NCBI GenBank assembly: GCA_026399755.1
Contig: JAPLQI010000001.1
Location: 1-64,000 of the forward strand
From: Pseudomonadota bacterium
Lineage (GTDB): Bacteria; Pseudomonadota; Gammaproteobacteria; Burkholderiales; Chitinibacteraceae
Direction of reading: 5' to 3'
DNA: 64,000 nucleotides
The notes beneath the pieces are model-generated. The model was not told the DNA's origin. It worked only from the letters and a program-made list of their open reading frames with translations, and made no database searches. Shown piece by piece: positions 24,877 through 33,995 of this stretch. Numbering within the stretch: position 1 is the stretch's first letter; each line of letters opens with the position of its first letter. Position numbers and translations under genes: made by a program.

Positions 24877-25788
24877 ATGATGGATAGGCTGACTGCGATG
24901 CGGGTATTTATCGAAGTGGTTGATCATGGCAGCTTAACTGCGGCGGCAGATAAGCTGGATATGTCACGGGCAATGGTCTCTCGATATTTGGCCGAGCTGG
25001 AAACTTGGCTAGGGGTACGGCTCCTGCACCGCTCTACTCGAAGTCTGGGGCTGAGTAGTGCAGGACAAGATGCTTTGCCGCGCTGCAGGCAAATGCTAGA
25101 GCTGGCCGATGATGTGCAGGGAATGACCCATAATCAGAGCGCTGCTCCACATGGCTTGATTCGTGTAGCGAGCAGCAACTCCTTTGCGCAATCGCACTTA
25201 GCTGCAGCAGCTGCGGCCTTTGTCGCGCGCTATCCTGATACGCAGGTCGAGCTGATTGTGGGGGATAGAAGCATCAATCTGGTGGATGAGCGTATTGATT
25301 TGGCGATTCGCATCACGAATGATTTGGATCCCAATCTTATTGCCCGCAAGCTGAGTGTTTGTCGCTCGGTGGTTTGTGCTACACCCGCTTATTTAGCCCG
25401 CCACGGCACTCCCTTGCTGCCAAGTGATCTGGCTCAGCATCAATGTTTAAACCATGCGTTTTTTGGAAAAAATGGCTGGCGTTTTAGCAAAGAGGGGCAA
25501 GTTTTTGTGGTGCCAGTGCAGGGCGCGATTAGCGCGAATGATGCAAATGTGATTTTGCAAGCGGCCCTTGCAGGCGCAGGAATTGCACATCAGCCCACTT
25601 TTAGCGCAGCACGCTATTTAGAATCGGGTGAGTTAGTGCATTTATTGCCGGATTATCAATCGGATGAATTGGGTATTTATGGTCTTTATACCTCCAGACG
25701 CCATATGCCCAATATTTTACGCAGTCTTTTAGACTTTCTGGCCGAGCGCTTTGGTAGTGAGCCAAGCTGGGACAAGTTCTTGCCGTGA
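24877..25788 (+). CDS. LysR family transcriptional regulator
   Basis: This is a 303-residue LTTR. The N-terminal winged helix contains MRVFIEVVDHGSLTAAADKLDMSRAMVSRYLAELE and RLLHRSTRSLGLSSAG, the standard DNA-binding helix-turn-helix and wing. The C-terminal effector domain has RVASSNSFAQSHLAAA and DLAIRITNDLDPNLIARKL. It resembles the CrgA/DsdC-type subgroup that often controls a divergent gene. It is divergent from the MBL-fold gene across 134 bases, where its operator should lie. The paired ATG ATG at 24877/24880 leaves a one-codon uncertainty in the start. Confidence 0.9.
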   Translation: MMDRLTAMRVFIEVVDHGSLTAAADKLDMSRAMVSRYLAELETWLGVRLLHRSTRSLGLSSAGQDALPRCRQMLELADDVQGMTHNQSAAPHGLIRVASSNSFAQSHLAAAAAAFVARYPDTQVELIVGDRSINLVDERIDLAIRITNDLDPNLIARKLSVCRSVVCATPAYLARHGTPLLPSDLAQHQCLNHAFFGKNGWRFSKEGQVFVVPVQGAISANDANVILQAALAGAGIAHQPTFSAARYLESGELVHLLPDYQSDELGIYGLYTSRRHMPNILRSLLDFLAERFGSEPSWDKFLP

Positions 25789-25795
25789 TTTTGTT

Positions 25796-26515
25796 TTAAG
25801 CCTGTTCTTGAAACCCTTGCTTTGGGCCGTCGTTGCTTAAATCTAAATGGCGTGGGCCGCCGGGTAGGTTGAGCAGTTGCAAGCTCATATCCCCTAATAA
25901 TTTCAGCAGCGATTTGCCATCTTCGCCTTGCTTGAGTAATTGGAAAGGTTGGTATTGAGGCTTGCTGCTTAATCGTTTGAGCAGATCTTCGGCCGTGCCT
26001 GCAAATTGCGTCGCTAAATCGTTAGTTGGAATATTAGCTGGAATATTGGCAGGCTTAGATTCGGCAGCATTCTGGAAGCTGCTGGCGCTGGCTCCTTCAA
26101 CAATGGATTGGTAGCGCACATCAATTTCAAAATCAAATTGACGGCCATCGGCGGTAAATAACTTGCCCTTGCCATTAAAGTGGCTGGCGTCTTCTAGCCT
26201 AAAGCCAGCCGCTGAGCCTTCGGCGCTTTGCTGGGCTGCTGCCGCAAAATGGGAGGAGCTGCTTAGCTCTGCCTGATCAAAGCGAAATGTCATACCCTTG
26301 GCCGCGTCGCCAAATAGTTGCTGGGCAAAGCCGTGCATTAAATTTTGCGCTAAATCAGTGGTGGCTTTGCCTAAGTTTTCGGCACGGCTTGCCAAGAGAT
26401 CACTGCTTTTTTGTACGCCGGTATCTGGCTTGGCGGTTTGCGTGATGCTCTTCTCTGCGCCTGCTAGATAAGGGCTGGGCATGGTTCTATTATTTAGCAG
26501 AGAGAGCGGGTTCAT
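25796..26515 (-). CDS. Hypothetical protein, possibly DUF5610-like
   Basis: This is a 239-residue protein without a signal peptide or membrane segment. The first third is polar and Ala/Ser-rich. The centre has FRLEDASHFNGKGKLFTADGRQFDFEIDVRYQ (about 104-135), and the C-terminal part is LLKLLGDMSLQLLNLPGG. The central FEIDVRYQ segment resembles DUF5610-type proteins, but I cannot confirm this. IPANIPTND shows a short local repeat. It lies tail to tail with the LysR gene, only 7 bases apart, with no visible terminator between them. Confidence 0.5.
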   Translation of the reverse strand: MNPLSLLNNRTMPSPYLAGAEKSITQTAKPDTGVQKSSDLLASRAENLGKATTDLAQNLMHGFAQQLFGDAAKGMTFRFDQAELSSSSHFAAAAQQSAEGSAAGFRLEDASHFNGKGKLFTADGRQFDFEIDVRYQSIVEGASASSFQNAAESKPANIPANIPTNDLATQFAGTAEDLLKRLSSKPQYQPFQLLKQGEDGKSLLKLLGDMSLQLLNLPGGPRHLDLSNDGPKQGFQEQA

Positions 26516-26648
26516 GGCGATAAGCTCGATAGTCGTTTACTAGCTATCGGCAGGCGCTTGGTTTTTCTTTAGGGCTTCATCTTGAGCGTCTAAAGAAATG
26601 GGTAGAATGGCCAGCCCGCAATTGATCGATCCTTCAGGAAAACCCTGC

Positions 26649-27803
26649 ATGCTGAAATCGCTTAGCCCAGAACGCCGTATTCAAGCCATGCTGCTGGTTT
26701 TGATGATGGTGATGTTTACCAGCATTGCAGATTTTATGATTCTGATGCCGCTTGCCCCTGATTTGATGCGGGAGATGCATATTGATACCGCTCAATTTGG
26801 CTTTTTAGTTTCGGCCTATGCGCTGGCTGCGGGTGTTGCTTCTTTAATAGCCGCATCGCTGGCGGACCGCTTTGATCGGCGGCAGGCACTGTTGTTTTGT
26901 TATGCAGGTTTAGTTCTAGCCACGCTGGCGTGCTCGGCGGCAATAGGATTTTATAGCTTGCTGGCAGCTCGAGCTTTAGCGGGTATTTTTGGTGGGGTCA
27001 TTGGCTCAATTATTTTTGCCATTGTGGGTGATTTAATTCCATCGGAGCGGCGCGGCTGGGCGATGAGTTGGGTGATGTTAGGTTTTTCACTTTCAGCGGT
27101 AGCTGGCGTGCCTTTGGGTTTATTTATTGCCGCGCATTCCAACTGGCGCATGCCCTTTGTGGCGCTGTCCTTGATGTGTGCCGTGGTTTGGGTCGGTGTC
27201 TGGTACCTGCTGCCTGCAGTAAAAGGCCATCTAACTAAGGGCCAGCCCGTGCAGGGGATGTTGGCAGGATATAGAGAGCTATTTGCTGATGCTAATCACT
27301 GGTGGGCTTGTGGAGTAACCGCCATGCTGACCTTGTCGGGATTTTGTGTGATTCCCTATATTGCTTCCACGATGGTGAGCAATTCAGGGCTAACGACGCA
27401 CGATTTGGTTTATATGTATTTATTGGGCGGTGTGGCTACGTTATTTTCAAGGCCGGTGATTGGCGGCTTGATTGATCGCTATACACCCTCGCGTATCCTG
27501 GGCTATTTGGTGCTTGCTAGTTTTGTGCCGCTTATTTTGGTTACGCAAACGTTTTCTTTATCGGTAGCGTGGCAGCTATTATTTTCTACGTTATTTTTTG
27601 TGTTTGTGAGTGGCCGTTTTATTCCAGCTACGGCGATGGTGACTGGCGCTACTGCACCACAAATGCGTGGCCGATTGATGGCTTTTAATTCTGCGACGCA
27701 AAATTCCTCTTCTGGTATTGCCGCACTCTTAGCCGGATTGATTATGATTCAGGCCAGCAATGGCAGGATTCTCAACTTTGATTGGGTGGGGTATTTAAGC
27801 TGA
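26649..27803 (+). CDS. MFS transporter, 12 membrane segments
   Basis: This is a 384-residue major facilitator with about twelve hydrophobic segments. The first-half signature ASLADRFDRRQALLFCY between helices 2 and 3, the motif GAGF-type RALAGIFGGVIGS, and VMLGFSLSAVAGVPLGLFI in helix 5 (an antiporter-type motif C) indicate a drug or sugar efflux permease of the AraJ/NepI kind. AGGA precedes the ATG at 26649; an in-frame ATG at 26598 is possible but would add a hydrophilic extension. A strong terminator follows. The substrate is unknown. Confidence 0.82.
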   Translation: MLKSLSPERRIQAMLLVLMMVMFTSIADFMILMPLAPDLMREMHIDTAQFGFLVSAYALAAGVASLIAASLADRFDRRQALLFCYAGLVLATLACSAAIGFYSLLAARALAGIFGGVIGSIIFAIVGDLIPSERRGWAMSWVMLGFSLSAVAGVPLGLFIAAHSNWRMPFVALSLMCAVVWVGVWYLLPAVKGHLTKGQPVQGMLAGYRELFADANHWWACGVTAMLTLSGFCVIPYIASTMVSNSGLTTHDLVYMYLLGGVATLFSRPVIGGLIDRYTPSRILGYLVLASFVPLILVTQTFSLSVAWQLLFSTLFFVFVSGRFIPATAMVTGATAPQMRGRLMAFNSATQNSSSGIAALLAGLIMIQASNGRILNFDWVGYLS

Positions 27804-27863
27804 GTTTTTGGTGTGTTGGCGATTTGGATGGCGAGGCGGGTTAAAGCGGTTTCTTAAAAAAGT

Positions 27864-27893
27864 AAAAGGCTGATCTTGATCAGCCTTTTTCAA
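27864..27893 (+). terminator. Terminator between the MFS gene and a convergent small gene
   Basis: AAAAGGCTGATC pairs with GATCAGCCTTTT, with a loop formed by opening the innermost pairs, and T residues follow. It is nearly symmetrical, so it may serve the convergent gene at 27919 as well. Confidence 0.8.
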
Positions 27894-27918
27894 TTTGCAC
27901 ATTGTTGCCTCGCATTTA

Positions 27919-28134
27919 TCAGTCGACAATGCTTACTAAGTTTCTTAAATCTTCTTGGGTCTTTTCGCCTTTGCTCCAACAAACACGGGCGCGGCTGCCT
28001 TCTACTTTCATCACTAGCCCGTCGATTTTTTCTGAGCCGTCGATCGTTGCAATGCGGTTGACGCGAGTGTTAATTACGATGTTTTGTGAAGCAGAAAAAA
28101 ACAGGTGGTAAAGGCTGCCTAATAAGCTGATCAT
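27919..28134 (-). CDS. Small hypothetical protein (71 aa)
   Basis: This is a 71-residue protein with a hydrophobic start (ISLLGSLYHLFFSA) and then a compact basic region. The second part, IVINTRVNRIATIDGSEKIDGLVMKVEGSRARVCWSKG, has an SH3- or KOW-like strand pattern. It may be a small nucleic-acid or ribosome-related protein, but I recognise no family. Longer frames start at TTG in the upstream AT-rich region; the ATG at 28134 is preferred. It is transcribed away from yqfB. Confidence 0.5.
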   Translation of the reverse strand: MISLLGSLYHLFFSASQNIVINTRVNRIATIDGSEKIDGLVMKVEGSRARVCWSKGEKTQEDLRNLVSIVD

Positions 28135-28355
28135 GGTTGTATCTCTATTGTTTGTAGTATTACTACGAATTTTATAGTGGATAATTTGGTAGTACAACTA
28201 CATTTTTGTGTGATTATCTACATGTCATCACCATGGCTTGTTGTCATAAACCTTTGATGCATAAATGGTTTGGTGATTTTGCTGATAAATCATGAGTTTT
28301 TATAAGGCTAGAGAAACACAAGCTAGCTGTAGTGAATACGTATTGGGGAAATCAA

Positions 28356-28664
28356 ATGCAAAAGATCACTTTCTTTAAACGTTTTGTTGACGATATTTTG
28401 GCCGAGCGTAAAACCATCACTATTCGTGATGCGGGCGAAGCCACTATGTGTGCAGGTGATATTCTTGAAGTGAGTACTTTCGAAGAAGACAGCTGGTTTT
28501 GCCGCTTGCAGGTTTTATCGCTGACGCAAGTCAATCTCGCTGATTTAACGCCTTTGCATGCTGCACAAGAAAATATGGGCCTGCCTGAATTGAAGCAATT
28601 AATTCAGGAAATCTATCCAGAGCAGGATTATTTTTATGTGATTCACTTTGTATTAGTGAAGTAA
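28356..28664 (+). CDS. yqfB: N4-acetylcytidine amidohydrolase (YqfB, ASCH domain)
   Basis: This 102-residue protein aligns well with E. coli YqfB: KITFFKRFVDDILAERKTITIRD near the start, then GDILEVSTFEEDSWFC, and LTPLHAAQENMGLPELKQLIQEIYP near the end. The ASCH domain enzyme hydrolyses N4-acetylcytidine to cytidine and acetate, so it acts in salvage of modified nucleosides. GGGGA lies upstream of the ATG at 28356. It stands alone before the marC-family gene. Confidence 0.9.
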   Translation: MQKITFFKRFVDDILAERKTITIRDAGEATMCAGDILEVSTFEEDSWFCRLQVLSLTQVNLADLTPLHAAQENMGLPELKQLIQEIYPEQDYFYVIHFVLVK

Positions 28665-28743
28665 TAACAATGCTTTAGTTGCCCCACGCATTTTTTGTTT
28701 AAAATGCTTATTTCTTGCCCCTTTTTGCAAGGCTTTAATCAAA

Positions 28744-29439
28744 ATGTTGCAAACCCTAACTGTATTTTTTGGCAATATGCTTTTGGTTTTTGGCGCTTTA
28801 ATGCCCATTTTAAATCCACCGGGCCATGCCCCGATGTTTTTGACACTGACCGCTAATTACAACTCGCAAGAGCGAGTGATTTTGGCGCGTCGAGTAGGCA
28901 TCTATAGTTTTATTTTGTTGCTGGTCAGTATGTTTATTGGTAGTTATGTATTGGAGTTTTTTGGTGTGTCGCTACCGATAGTGCAAGTCGGTGGTGGCTT
29001 GCTGGTGGCCACCGCTGGCTGGCAGTTGATGAGCTCGGGCGATGATGGGCATAAGGCTGCGGGGATGGAGCATGTAGGGGCAACGAGGCCAAGTAATGAG
29101 GAATTACGCGAGCGGGCATTTTATCCGCTGACTTTCCCCATTACGGTAGGGCCAGGCTCGATTACGGTGGCGATTGCCTTAGGTGCGGGCTTTAATGGGC
29201 CGGGCTTGCAGAAGTTTTCTATGCCTTTGGCGAGTTTAACTGCGGTAGCGATTACCTCTTATTCGCTTTATTTATGCTATCGCCATGCCGAGCGTTTGCT
29301 CAAATTATTGGGCAGCACTGGCTCGGTTATTTTCTTGCGACTATCTGCGTTTATTTTAATGTGTATTGGGATTCAGATTTTCTGGGATGGTTTTAGCGTG
29401 TTGTTTGGCACTTTATTAAGTAAGTCTTTAGTTCATTAA
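28744..29439 (+). CDS. MarC/YhgN family integral membrane protein
   Basis: This is a 231-residue protein with about six membrane segments. MPILNPPGHAPMFLTLTANY near the start, RVGIYSFILLLVSMFIG, GGGLLVATAGWQL and the central FPITVGPGSITVAI are the conserved blocks of the MarC family, once thought to be antibiotic-resistance proteins and now of unknown function. No partner gene is evident. A family B repeat follows it. Confidence 0.88.
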   Translation: MLQTLTVFFGNMLLVFGALMPILNPPGHAPMFLTLTANYNSQERVILARRVGIYSFILLLVSMFIGSYVLEFFGVSLPIVQVGGGLLVATAGWQLMSSGDDGHKAAGMEHVGATRPSNEELRERAFYPLTFPITVGPGSITVAIALGAGFNGPGLQKFSMPLASLTAVAITSYSLYLCYRHAERLLKLLGSTGSVIFLRLSAFILMCIGIQIFWDGFSVLFGTLLSKSLVH

Positions 29440-29497
29440 GTTGGAGAGTCGTTTCTTCTTTAGTAATGACGTAGGCCTGCTAAAAACAAGGTAGCTA

Positions 29498-29600
29498 GCC
29501 ACGAAATGCACGGAAAGAGCCGATTTTTCTCTTGGTTCTTTCAGTAAAACTCCGTGTTCTCTGTGCCCCCCGTGGTTCAAGATTTGGGGTTTTTCGCATA
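29498..29600. repeat. Half copy of dispersed repeat, family B
   Basis: ACTCCGTGTTCTCTGTG, CCCCCGTGGTTCAAGATTTGG and a T run match the right half of family B. The left half is represented only by a degenerate CACGGAAAGAG segment. It separates the convergent marC-family gene and the gene at 29618. Confidence 0.65.
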
Positions 29601-29617
29601 CTTGAATCCCATCTTCT

Positions 29618-30583
29618 TTAAAACAGTACCTCATCCAGCCGCTGGCTAAAGTCTTTAGGCGGAATTACATCGCTGCGTAAGATTTTAACGGGTAGCACGG
29701 TGCGATCCAGCCAATTTCCACGCTCAACTAAAACATGGCAGAGCGTAATTTCTGTGGCGTCTTCTGCTGGGCTCAGTACGCCCATTTTATCGAGCTTTAA
29801 GGATTGGACTTCCAGCTTAAGATGGCTATTGGCATCGGTGAGCGAGGTTTCCAGTAGGGCGAGCAGAGCGTCGGGCTCTAAGGCGCTGCGGCAGGCGTTA
29901 AATTCTGTGGATAATTTATCTATTTCTTGGCTAAGCAGTGCATGGCGTGGTTCGGTAGGCTTGCAATAGCGCCAGCTTATTCTTACTTCATTTAGCTCTG
30001 CTTCTAGCTGACGTTTAAATTGCTCTCTGGCCTCGATATGCCAAGCGGCGTGGCTGGCAAGTAGCTTGAGTAATCGGCTAATGAGCTTTTCACGTAAGTC
30101 TGCAACGCTACCAGCCACTTGGCTGATTTGCTGCCCACGGCAAACCAGTACCTGCTGGGCTACATCTTGCCTGACATTATCGCCGCAGACTTCCATGCCA
30201 TAGCGTTGCTGTAATTGGCTTTGCATAACCAAAACAGCATAAGCGTGATCGGCAAGCGGGTTTTGTGCAAACCAGTTTCTGACTTCTTCGGAGTGGCTGA
30301 TGGTGTCTTGCACGCTTTCGGCTGTACCAAAAGCAGCGTGGGCATGGGCTTCCGTATTCCAACTACGGCTCGATAACTCTACCGGCGTTGGCAGCGTTGC
30401 CACGATACGGCCGCTCCAAGAATAGGCAATCGCATAAGCATTTTGCAGACGTGCTTGATAACGGCTGGCGAGCTTAATGCGTGGATTGGCACTATCTGCC
30501 AATGCTTTGAGTATGGCTGGATCGCAGGCAGTGCCTGCTGGTTTGCGGGTAAAAATAGCGCTAAGCGCATTCCAGAGTTTCAT
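29618..30583 (-). CDS. Unrecognised 321-aa protein coupled to an acetyltransferase gene
   Basis: This is a predicted cytosolic protein, largely helical, with no signal peptide. It has a central segment rich in Arg, Glu and Gln (REQFKRQLEAELNEVRISWRY), suggesting coiled coil, and then a beta-rich C-terminal third. I do not recognise a family. Its ATG overlaps the stop of the hexapeptide acetyltransferase gene as ATGA, so it is translationally coupled and belongs to the end of a five-gene minus-strand operon (TSUP, nudC, EamA, acetyltransferase, this gene). Coupling suggests its product acts with, or is regulated with, the acetyltransferase. Confidence 0.6.
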   Translation of the reverse strand: MKLWNALSAIFTRKPAGTACDPAILKALADSANPRIKLASRYQARLQNAYAIAYSWSGRIVATLPTPVELSSRSWNTEAHAHAAFGTAESVQDTISHSEEVRNWFAQNPLADHAYAVLVMQSQLQQRYGMEVCGDNVRQDVAQQVLVCRGQQISQVAGSVADLREKLISRLLKLLASHAAWHIEAREQFKRQLEAELNEVRISWRYCKPTEPRHALLSQEIDKLSTEFNACRSALEPDALLALLETSLTDANSHLKLEVQSLKLDKMGVLSPAEDATEITLCHVLVERGNWLDRTVLPVKILRSDVIPPKDFSQRLDEVLF

Positions 30584-31146
30584 GGGCTATCCAAATAAAG
30601 TGTAGCGGGGTCCGGTTCTTTTAGTGTGCGTATGACACGAGCAGGATTGCCGCCAACCAGCGTGCAGCGCGGCACATCACGCGTCACTACCGCCCCTGCT
30701 CCCACAACACTATGATCGCCTATGCTGATTCCGGGGCAAATAATTGCCCCCGCGCCTATCCAAACATTGCTCCCAATATTGACGGGTTTGGCGGTAAAGG
30801 CATATTGCTGGCGTTCGGTGGGATCGACTGGGTGGCTCACGCGGATAATCTGCACATGCGGGCCGATCAGGCTGTAGTCGCCAATTTTGATTGATGCACC
30901 GCCTAAAATACTGGCCCCTAGATTGATCATCACTTTACGTCCAAGTTCAATTTGCCAGCCACGTGATAAATACAGTGGTGGATAAATCGTCACTTGCTCG
31001 GCTTTAGCAAAGAGAGCTTGGATCAATTCAGGGCGTTCATCGTGGCTACTATTATTAAATTGCTTAAGCAGTGCGTGCTCTGCAATAAATGGGGCAGGGT
31101 TGATGTTTTCTAAATCGCTAAAGTGATAGTAAATCGTTTCAGCCAC
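30580..31146 (-). CDS. Left-handed beta-helix acetyltransferase (maltose/galactoside O-acetyltransferase type)
   Basis: This 188-residue enzyme has hexapeptide repeats. ILGGASIKIGDYSLIGPHVQI, NIGSNVWIGAGAIICPGISIGDHSVVGAGAVVTRDVP and the closing GGNPARVIR are typical of CoA-dependent LbH acetyltransferases such as Maa, LacA and NodL. The conserved catalytic His is in VSHPVDP (about residue 104). The acceptor is probably a sugar hydroxyl. It is 21 bases downstream of the EamA gene on the same strand and overlaps the next gene by 4 bases. Confidence 0.85.
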   Translation of the reverse strand: MAETIYYHFSDLENINPAPFIAEHALLKQFNNSSHDERPELIQALFAKAEQVTIYPPLYLSRGWQIELGRKVMINLGASILGGASIKIGDYSLIGPHVQIIRVSHPVDPTERQQYAFTAKPVNIGSNVWIGAGAIICPGISIGDHSVVGAGAVVTRDVPRCTLVGGNPARVIRTLKEPDPATLYLDSP

Positions 31147-31167
31147 GATGAATCCTTCGTTCGGTAT

Positions 31168-32055
31168 TTAAGATTTCTTGCCTACAATCCACACTCCTAA
31201 CATCACTATCGCCGCGCCCAGCCATTGAATTGCGCTCAAACGTTCATCCAAAATACCGATGCTTAGTAAAATAGACAGCATAGGGCCAAGGCTGCCGATG
31301 ATGGCGGTGCGGCTGGCTCCGATGCGGCTCATGGCGGCGGCCGTGGCGTAAATCGGCAGCACGGTTGCAAAAATGGCCATCGCAGCGGCCAAGCCATAAA
31401 CGGGCAGCGGCTGAACGAGCGCACTGACGGGATGAGTGACTAAAAAATGGCAGAGCACAGCAATGCTCGATACGGTAAGGCCCAGTTCGGTAAAGCGCAT
31501 CGCGCCCACACGGGCAATCACACTTGGGCTGAGGCTCATATACAGTGCATAGCAAGTGGTGCTGGCGACGATAAAGCCAATGCCCAGCCAATCTGCATTC
31601 GCCTCGCCTAAGCTAGGCGTAATGACGAGGGCGATCCCTAGGTAGGTGAGCGGCAGCGCTTGCTTCATTCGCCGAGTCATCACCGTGCCGGTGAGCAGCA
31701 CGGAAAACAGCACCGTCAGCGTAGGGTAAAGGCTGAGGATCAGCCGCTCTAAGCTAGCACTGACCGTCATTAAGCCAATAAAATCCAGCACACTAGAGAG
31801 GTAATAGCCTAAAAGCCCCAAACCAATCAGCGCTAAATAATCGCGCCTAGCTAAGCGGGCTTTGCTGCGCCACAGGCTGAACGAGGCTAAGATCAGCAGC
31901 ACAAACAACATGCGTAAACAGACCAAGGTAATGGCATCTATACCGTGGCGGTAAGCCAACTTGGCAAAAATGGCTTTGCACGAAAAGCCGGTAGCGGCAA
32001 AAATGGCGAGAATGACGCCAATTCGAAATGAGGCATTGTTCTCGGTGCTATACAT
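31168..32055 (-). CDS. EamA/DMT family transporter
   Basis: This is a 295-residue protein with ten hydrophobic segments in two EamA repeats. FAATGFSCKAIFAKLAYRHGIDAITL at the start and IGSLGPMLSILLSIGILDERLSAIQWLGAAIVMLGVW at the end are typical. It probably exports a metabolite or amino acid. It lies between nudC and the acetyltransferase in the same orientation, with short gaps, and is presumably in the same operon. Confidence 0.85.
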   Translation of the reverse strand: MYSTENNASFRIGVILAIFAATGFSCKAIFAKLAYRHGIDAITLVCLRMLFVLLILASFSLWRSKARLARRDYLALIGLGLLGYYLSSVLDFIGLMTVSASLERLILSLYPTLTVLFSVLLTGTVMTRRMKQALPLTYLGIALVITPSLGEANADWLGIGFIVASTTCYALYMSLSPSVIARVGAMRFTELGLTVSSIAVLCHFLVTHPVSALVQPLPVYGLAAAMAIFATVLPIYATAAAMSRIGASRTAIIGSLGPMLSILLSIGILDERLSAIQWLGAAIVMLGVWIVGKKS

Positions 32056-32122
32056 GGATGGCCTGTGCTGTATGTTTAGGGTCGGTGCTTACCCACCAGT
32101 GCTCATAAAACGTCAGCAGCCC

Positions 32123-32938
32123 CTAGGGATTAGCAATTTTTGCTAGCCCAGCCTGTATCAGGTGATAGGCAATGCTGGCATTACTGGGTAGCTCGGGCAG
32201 GTTTTCTAGGCCAAACCACTGTGCATCTTCGATCTCGTCTGCTTGGGGTATGATCTCGCCTGAAACGTAATCTGCGATAAAAGCCAGCATCAAAGAGTGC
32301 GGAAAAGGATGACTTTGGCTGCCAAACCAGCTTAGGTTGGAGACTTTTACCCCTACCTCTTCATAAATTTCGCGAAAAATAGCTTCTTCACAGCTTTCTC
32401 CGGCCTCTACAAAGCCAGCGAGCGCACTGTAAACACCGGGGCGAAAATGGGGGGAGCGGGCTAAAAGTAGCTGCTGGCCTTTCTTAATGAGCACCATAAT
32501 TGCGGGTGAAACTCTTGGATAAGCACGGTGCAAGCAGGCTGGGCATTCTCTGGCGGTTTCTTTGGCCATTCTTGTAGTGGCCGTGCCACAACAGCCACAA
32601 AAGCGGTGCTGCCTATCAAAGGTCAACAATTGTTGCGCTCTAGCGGCTATCCAATAATGGCTGTCTTCGATTAAACCCCAAGCCGCGCGAAGGCCCAGCG
32701 CTTGCAGATCCGTAGAGTGCGCGGTGTCTTGGTGCCAAGCAATTAATACATAGGCTTGCCCAGCGATACTGCCAATTTGCACCGCAATCTCGGCATCATC
32801 ATGGGGCGGTAAATCGCTAGCAGCGGGCAGCCTGCCATCGGGATAAACCAACAGCTGATTGCCGATAAAAGCCAAGCACAGGCTATCGCTGCTGAGTGCT
32901 CGGTGCTTGTATTCTGGAATAAACTCAATGGGTAGCAT
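32123..32938 (-). CDS. nudC: NADH pyrophosphatase NudC / RNA deNADding Nudix hydrolase
   Basis: This is a 271-residue protein. A zinc ribbon has CGCCG near 114-118 and CPAC near 132-135. The Nudix box GFVEAGESCEEAIFREIYEEVG lies at about 176-197. The NudC-specific motif that reads SQPWPFPxS in E. coli is SQSHPFPHS here, with a Trp-to-His change. The enzyme cleaves NADH to NMNH and AMP and removes NAD caps from RNA. It is 28 bases downstream of the TSUP gene. Confidence 0.93.
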   Translation of the reverse strand: MLPIEFIPEYKHRALSSDSLCLAFIGNQLLVYPDGRLPAASDLPPHDDAEIAVQIGSIAGQAYVLIAWHQDTAHSTDLQALGLRAAWGLIEDSHYWIAARAQQLLTFDRQHRFCGCCGTATTRMAKETARECPACLHRAYPRVSPAIMVLIKKGQQLLLARSPHFRPGVYSALAGFVEAGESCEEAIFREIYEEVGVKVSNLSWFGSQSHPFPHSLMLAFIADYVSGEIIPQADEIEDAQWFGLENLPELPSNASIAYHLIQAGLAKIANP

Positions 32939-32966
32939 GGCTGATTCTTTGGAGTGAGTTGGCTGC

Positions 32967-33725
32967 TTAATGCAGGGCTTTAATAAGTAGTGATATTCCA
33001 GTCAGGATGGTGACGCCTTCAAAGCAGCGTTTAATCATTTGATTACCCTGCTTTAATCCCCAGTGAGCACCTAGATAACCACCTAAGGCCGAGGCCAGTA
33101 GTAGAACGGGAATCCACGGCCAGTACACTCCCGCTTGCAAGGCCAGGGATATTGCCCCCGCACTATTCCAAAATAGGCCCACCAAAACCATGGTGTAAGC
33201 CACGGCTTGCTTGTAATCCATGCCAAACCAGTGCACCAGCCATAGGGTGACAAATAAGCCGGTGCCCGAGGTAAACGAGCCGTTAAGGATGCCAATAAAA
33301 AATAAACCCGCCACGCCCAGCCAAAGTTTTGAGCCGCTGCGATGGCGGCTTTGCTGTTGTTGGCCAAGGGCAGGAGAGAATAGCGAGTACAGGCCTAAGC
33401 CAATGGTAAGCATGGCTAAGATCAATAGCGTCCAGTATTCAGGGATATGCAGAACCAGCAGGGTGCCAATTAGTACGCCGGGTAAGCCGCTTGCCAGCAC
33501 CAAGGCAGAAAATCGCCAATTTAGCGTGCCTGCTTTTAAGTGCTTTGCGGTCGCGCCTAAGCCGAGCGCGACGCTGGCTACTTTATGCGTCGCCAATGCC
33601 ACTGGAAAAGCCAAGCCTAAAAACAACAAAATAGGCAGTTGCAACAGCCCTGCGCCACCGCCAGCAAGGGCAGAAAGCGTATTGGCAATTAAAGAAACAA
33701 TAAATAGAGCGAGTAATTCTGTCAT
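32967..33725 (-). CDS. TauE/SafE (TSUP) family membrane transporter
   Basis: This is a 252-residue protein with about eight membrane segments. The glycine-rich start NTLSALAGGGAGLLQLPILLFLG and the mirrored ILNGSFTSGTGLFVTLWLV in the second half are the two TSUP repeats. Members move sulfite, sulfoacetate or other organosulfur anions; the substrate here is unknown. It is the first gene of the five-gene minus-strand operon. Confidence 0.85.
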   Translation of the reverse strand: MTELLALFIVSLIANTLSALAGGGAGLLQLPILLFLGLAFPVALATHKVASVALGLGATAKHLKAGTLNWRFSALVLASGLPGVLIGTLLVLHIPEYWTLLILAMLTIGLGLYSLFSPALGQQQQSRHRSGSKLWLGVAGLFFIGILNGSFTSGTGLFVTLWLVHWFGMDYKQAVAYTMVLVGLFWNSAGAISLALQAGVYWPWIPVLLLASALGGYLGAHWGLKQGNQMIKRCFEGVTILTGISLLIKALH

Positions 33726-33788
33726 AGGGCTTTGAAGGGCGTGTATCGCTTTAAATCTGCATAAAAATTGTATTTATTTATTCTGGAG

Positions 33789-33995
33789 CTACTTTAAGTA
33801 AACGAGTTTTACTTGTTTGTCGCTTAAATACATCATTGCCGCGCATTCTGCCCATGATTTCGCTGAATATTTTTGTGGGTTTTTGTCAGGATACGCAAGT
33901 TTTTGATCTAGGTCAGCAAGATGCTGTAGGAATAAAATGTTCTTTTTAAAAGATATGAAGTGGCTAAATAGGCCAATCTTGCGCTGATCTGCCAT
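33789..33995 (-). CDS. Possible small hypothetical protein (68 aa)
   Basis: This is a 68-residue AT-rich frame encoding a basic protein with hydrophobic patches (IGLFSHFISF, ILFLQHL). No recognised motif and no convincing ribosome-binding site were seen. It occupies much of the 469-base gap between the TSUP gene and the GDSL lipoprotein. The rest of that gap (33996-34194) shows no gene, only a short GCCTAGG-containing dyad near 34050-34096. It may not be real. Confidence 0.3.
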   Translation of the reverse strand: MADQRKIGLFSHFISFKKNILFLQHLADLDQKLAYPDKNPQKYSAKSWAECAAMMYLSDKQVKLVYLK

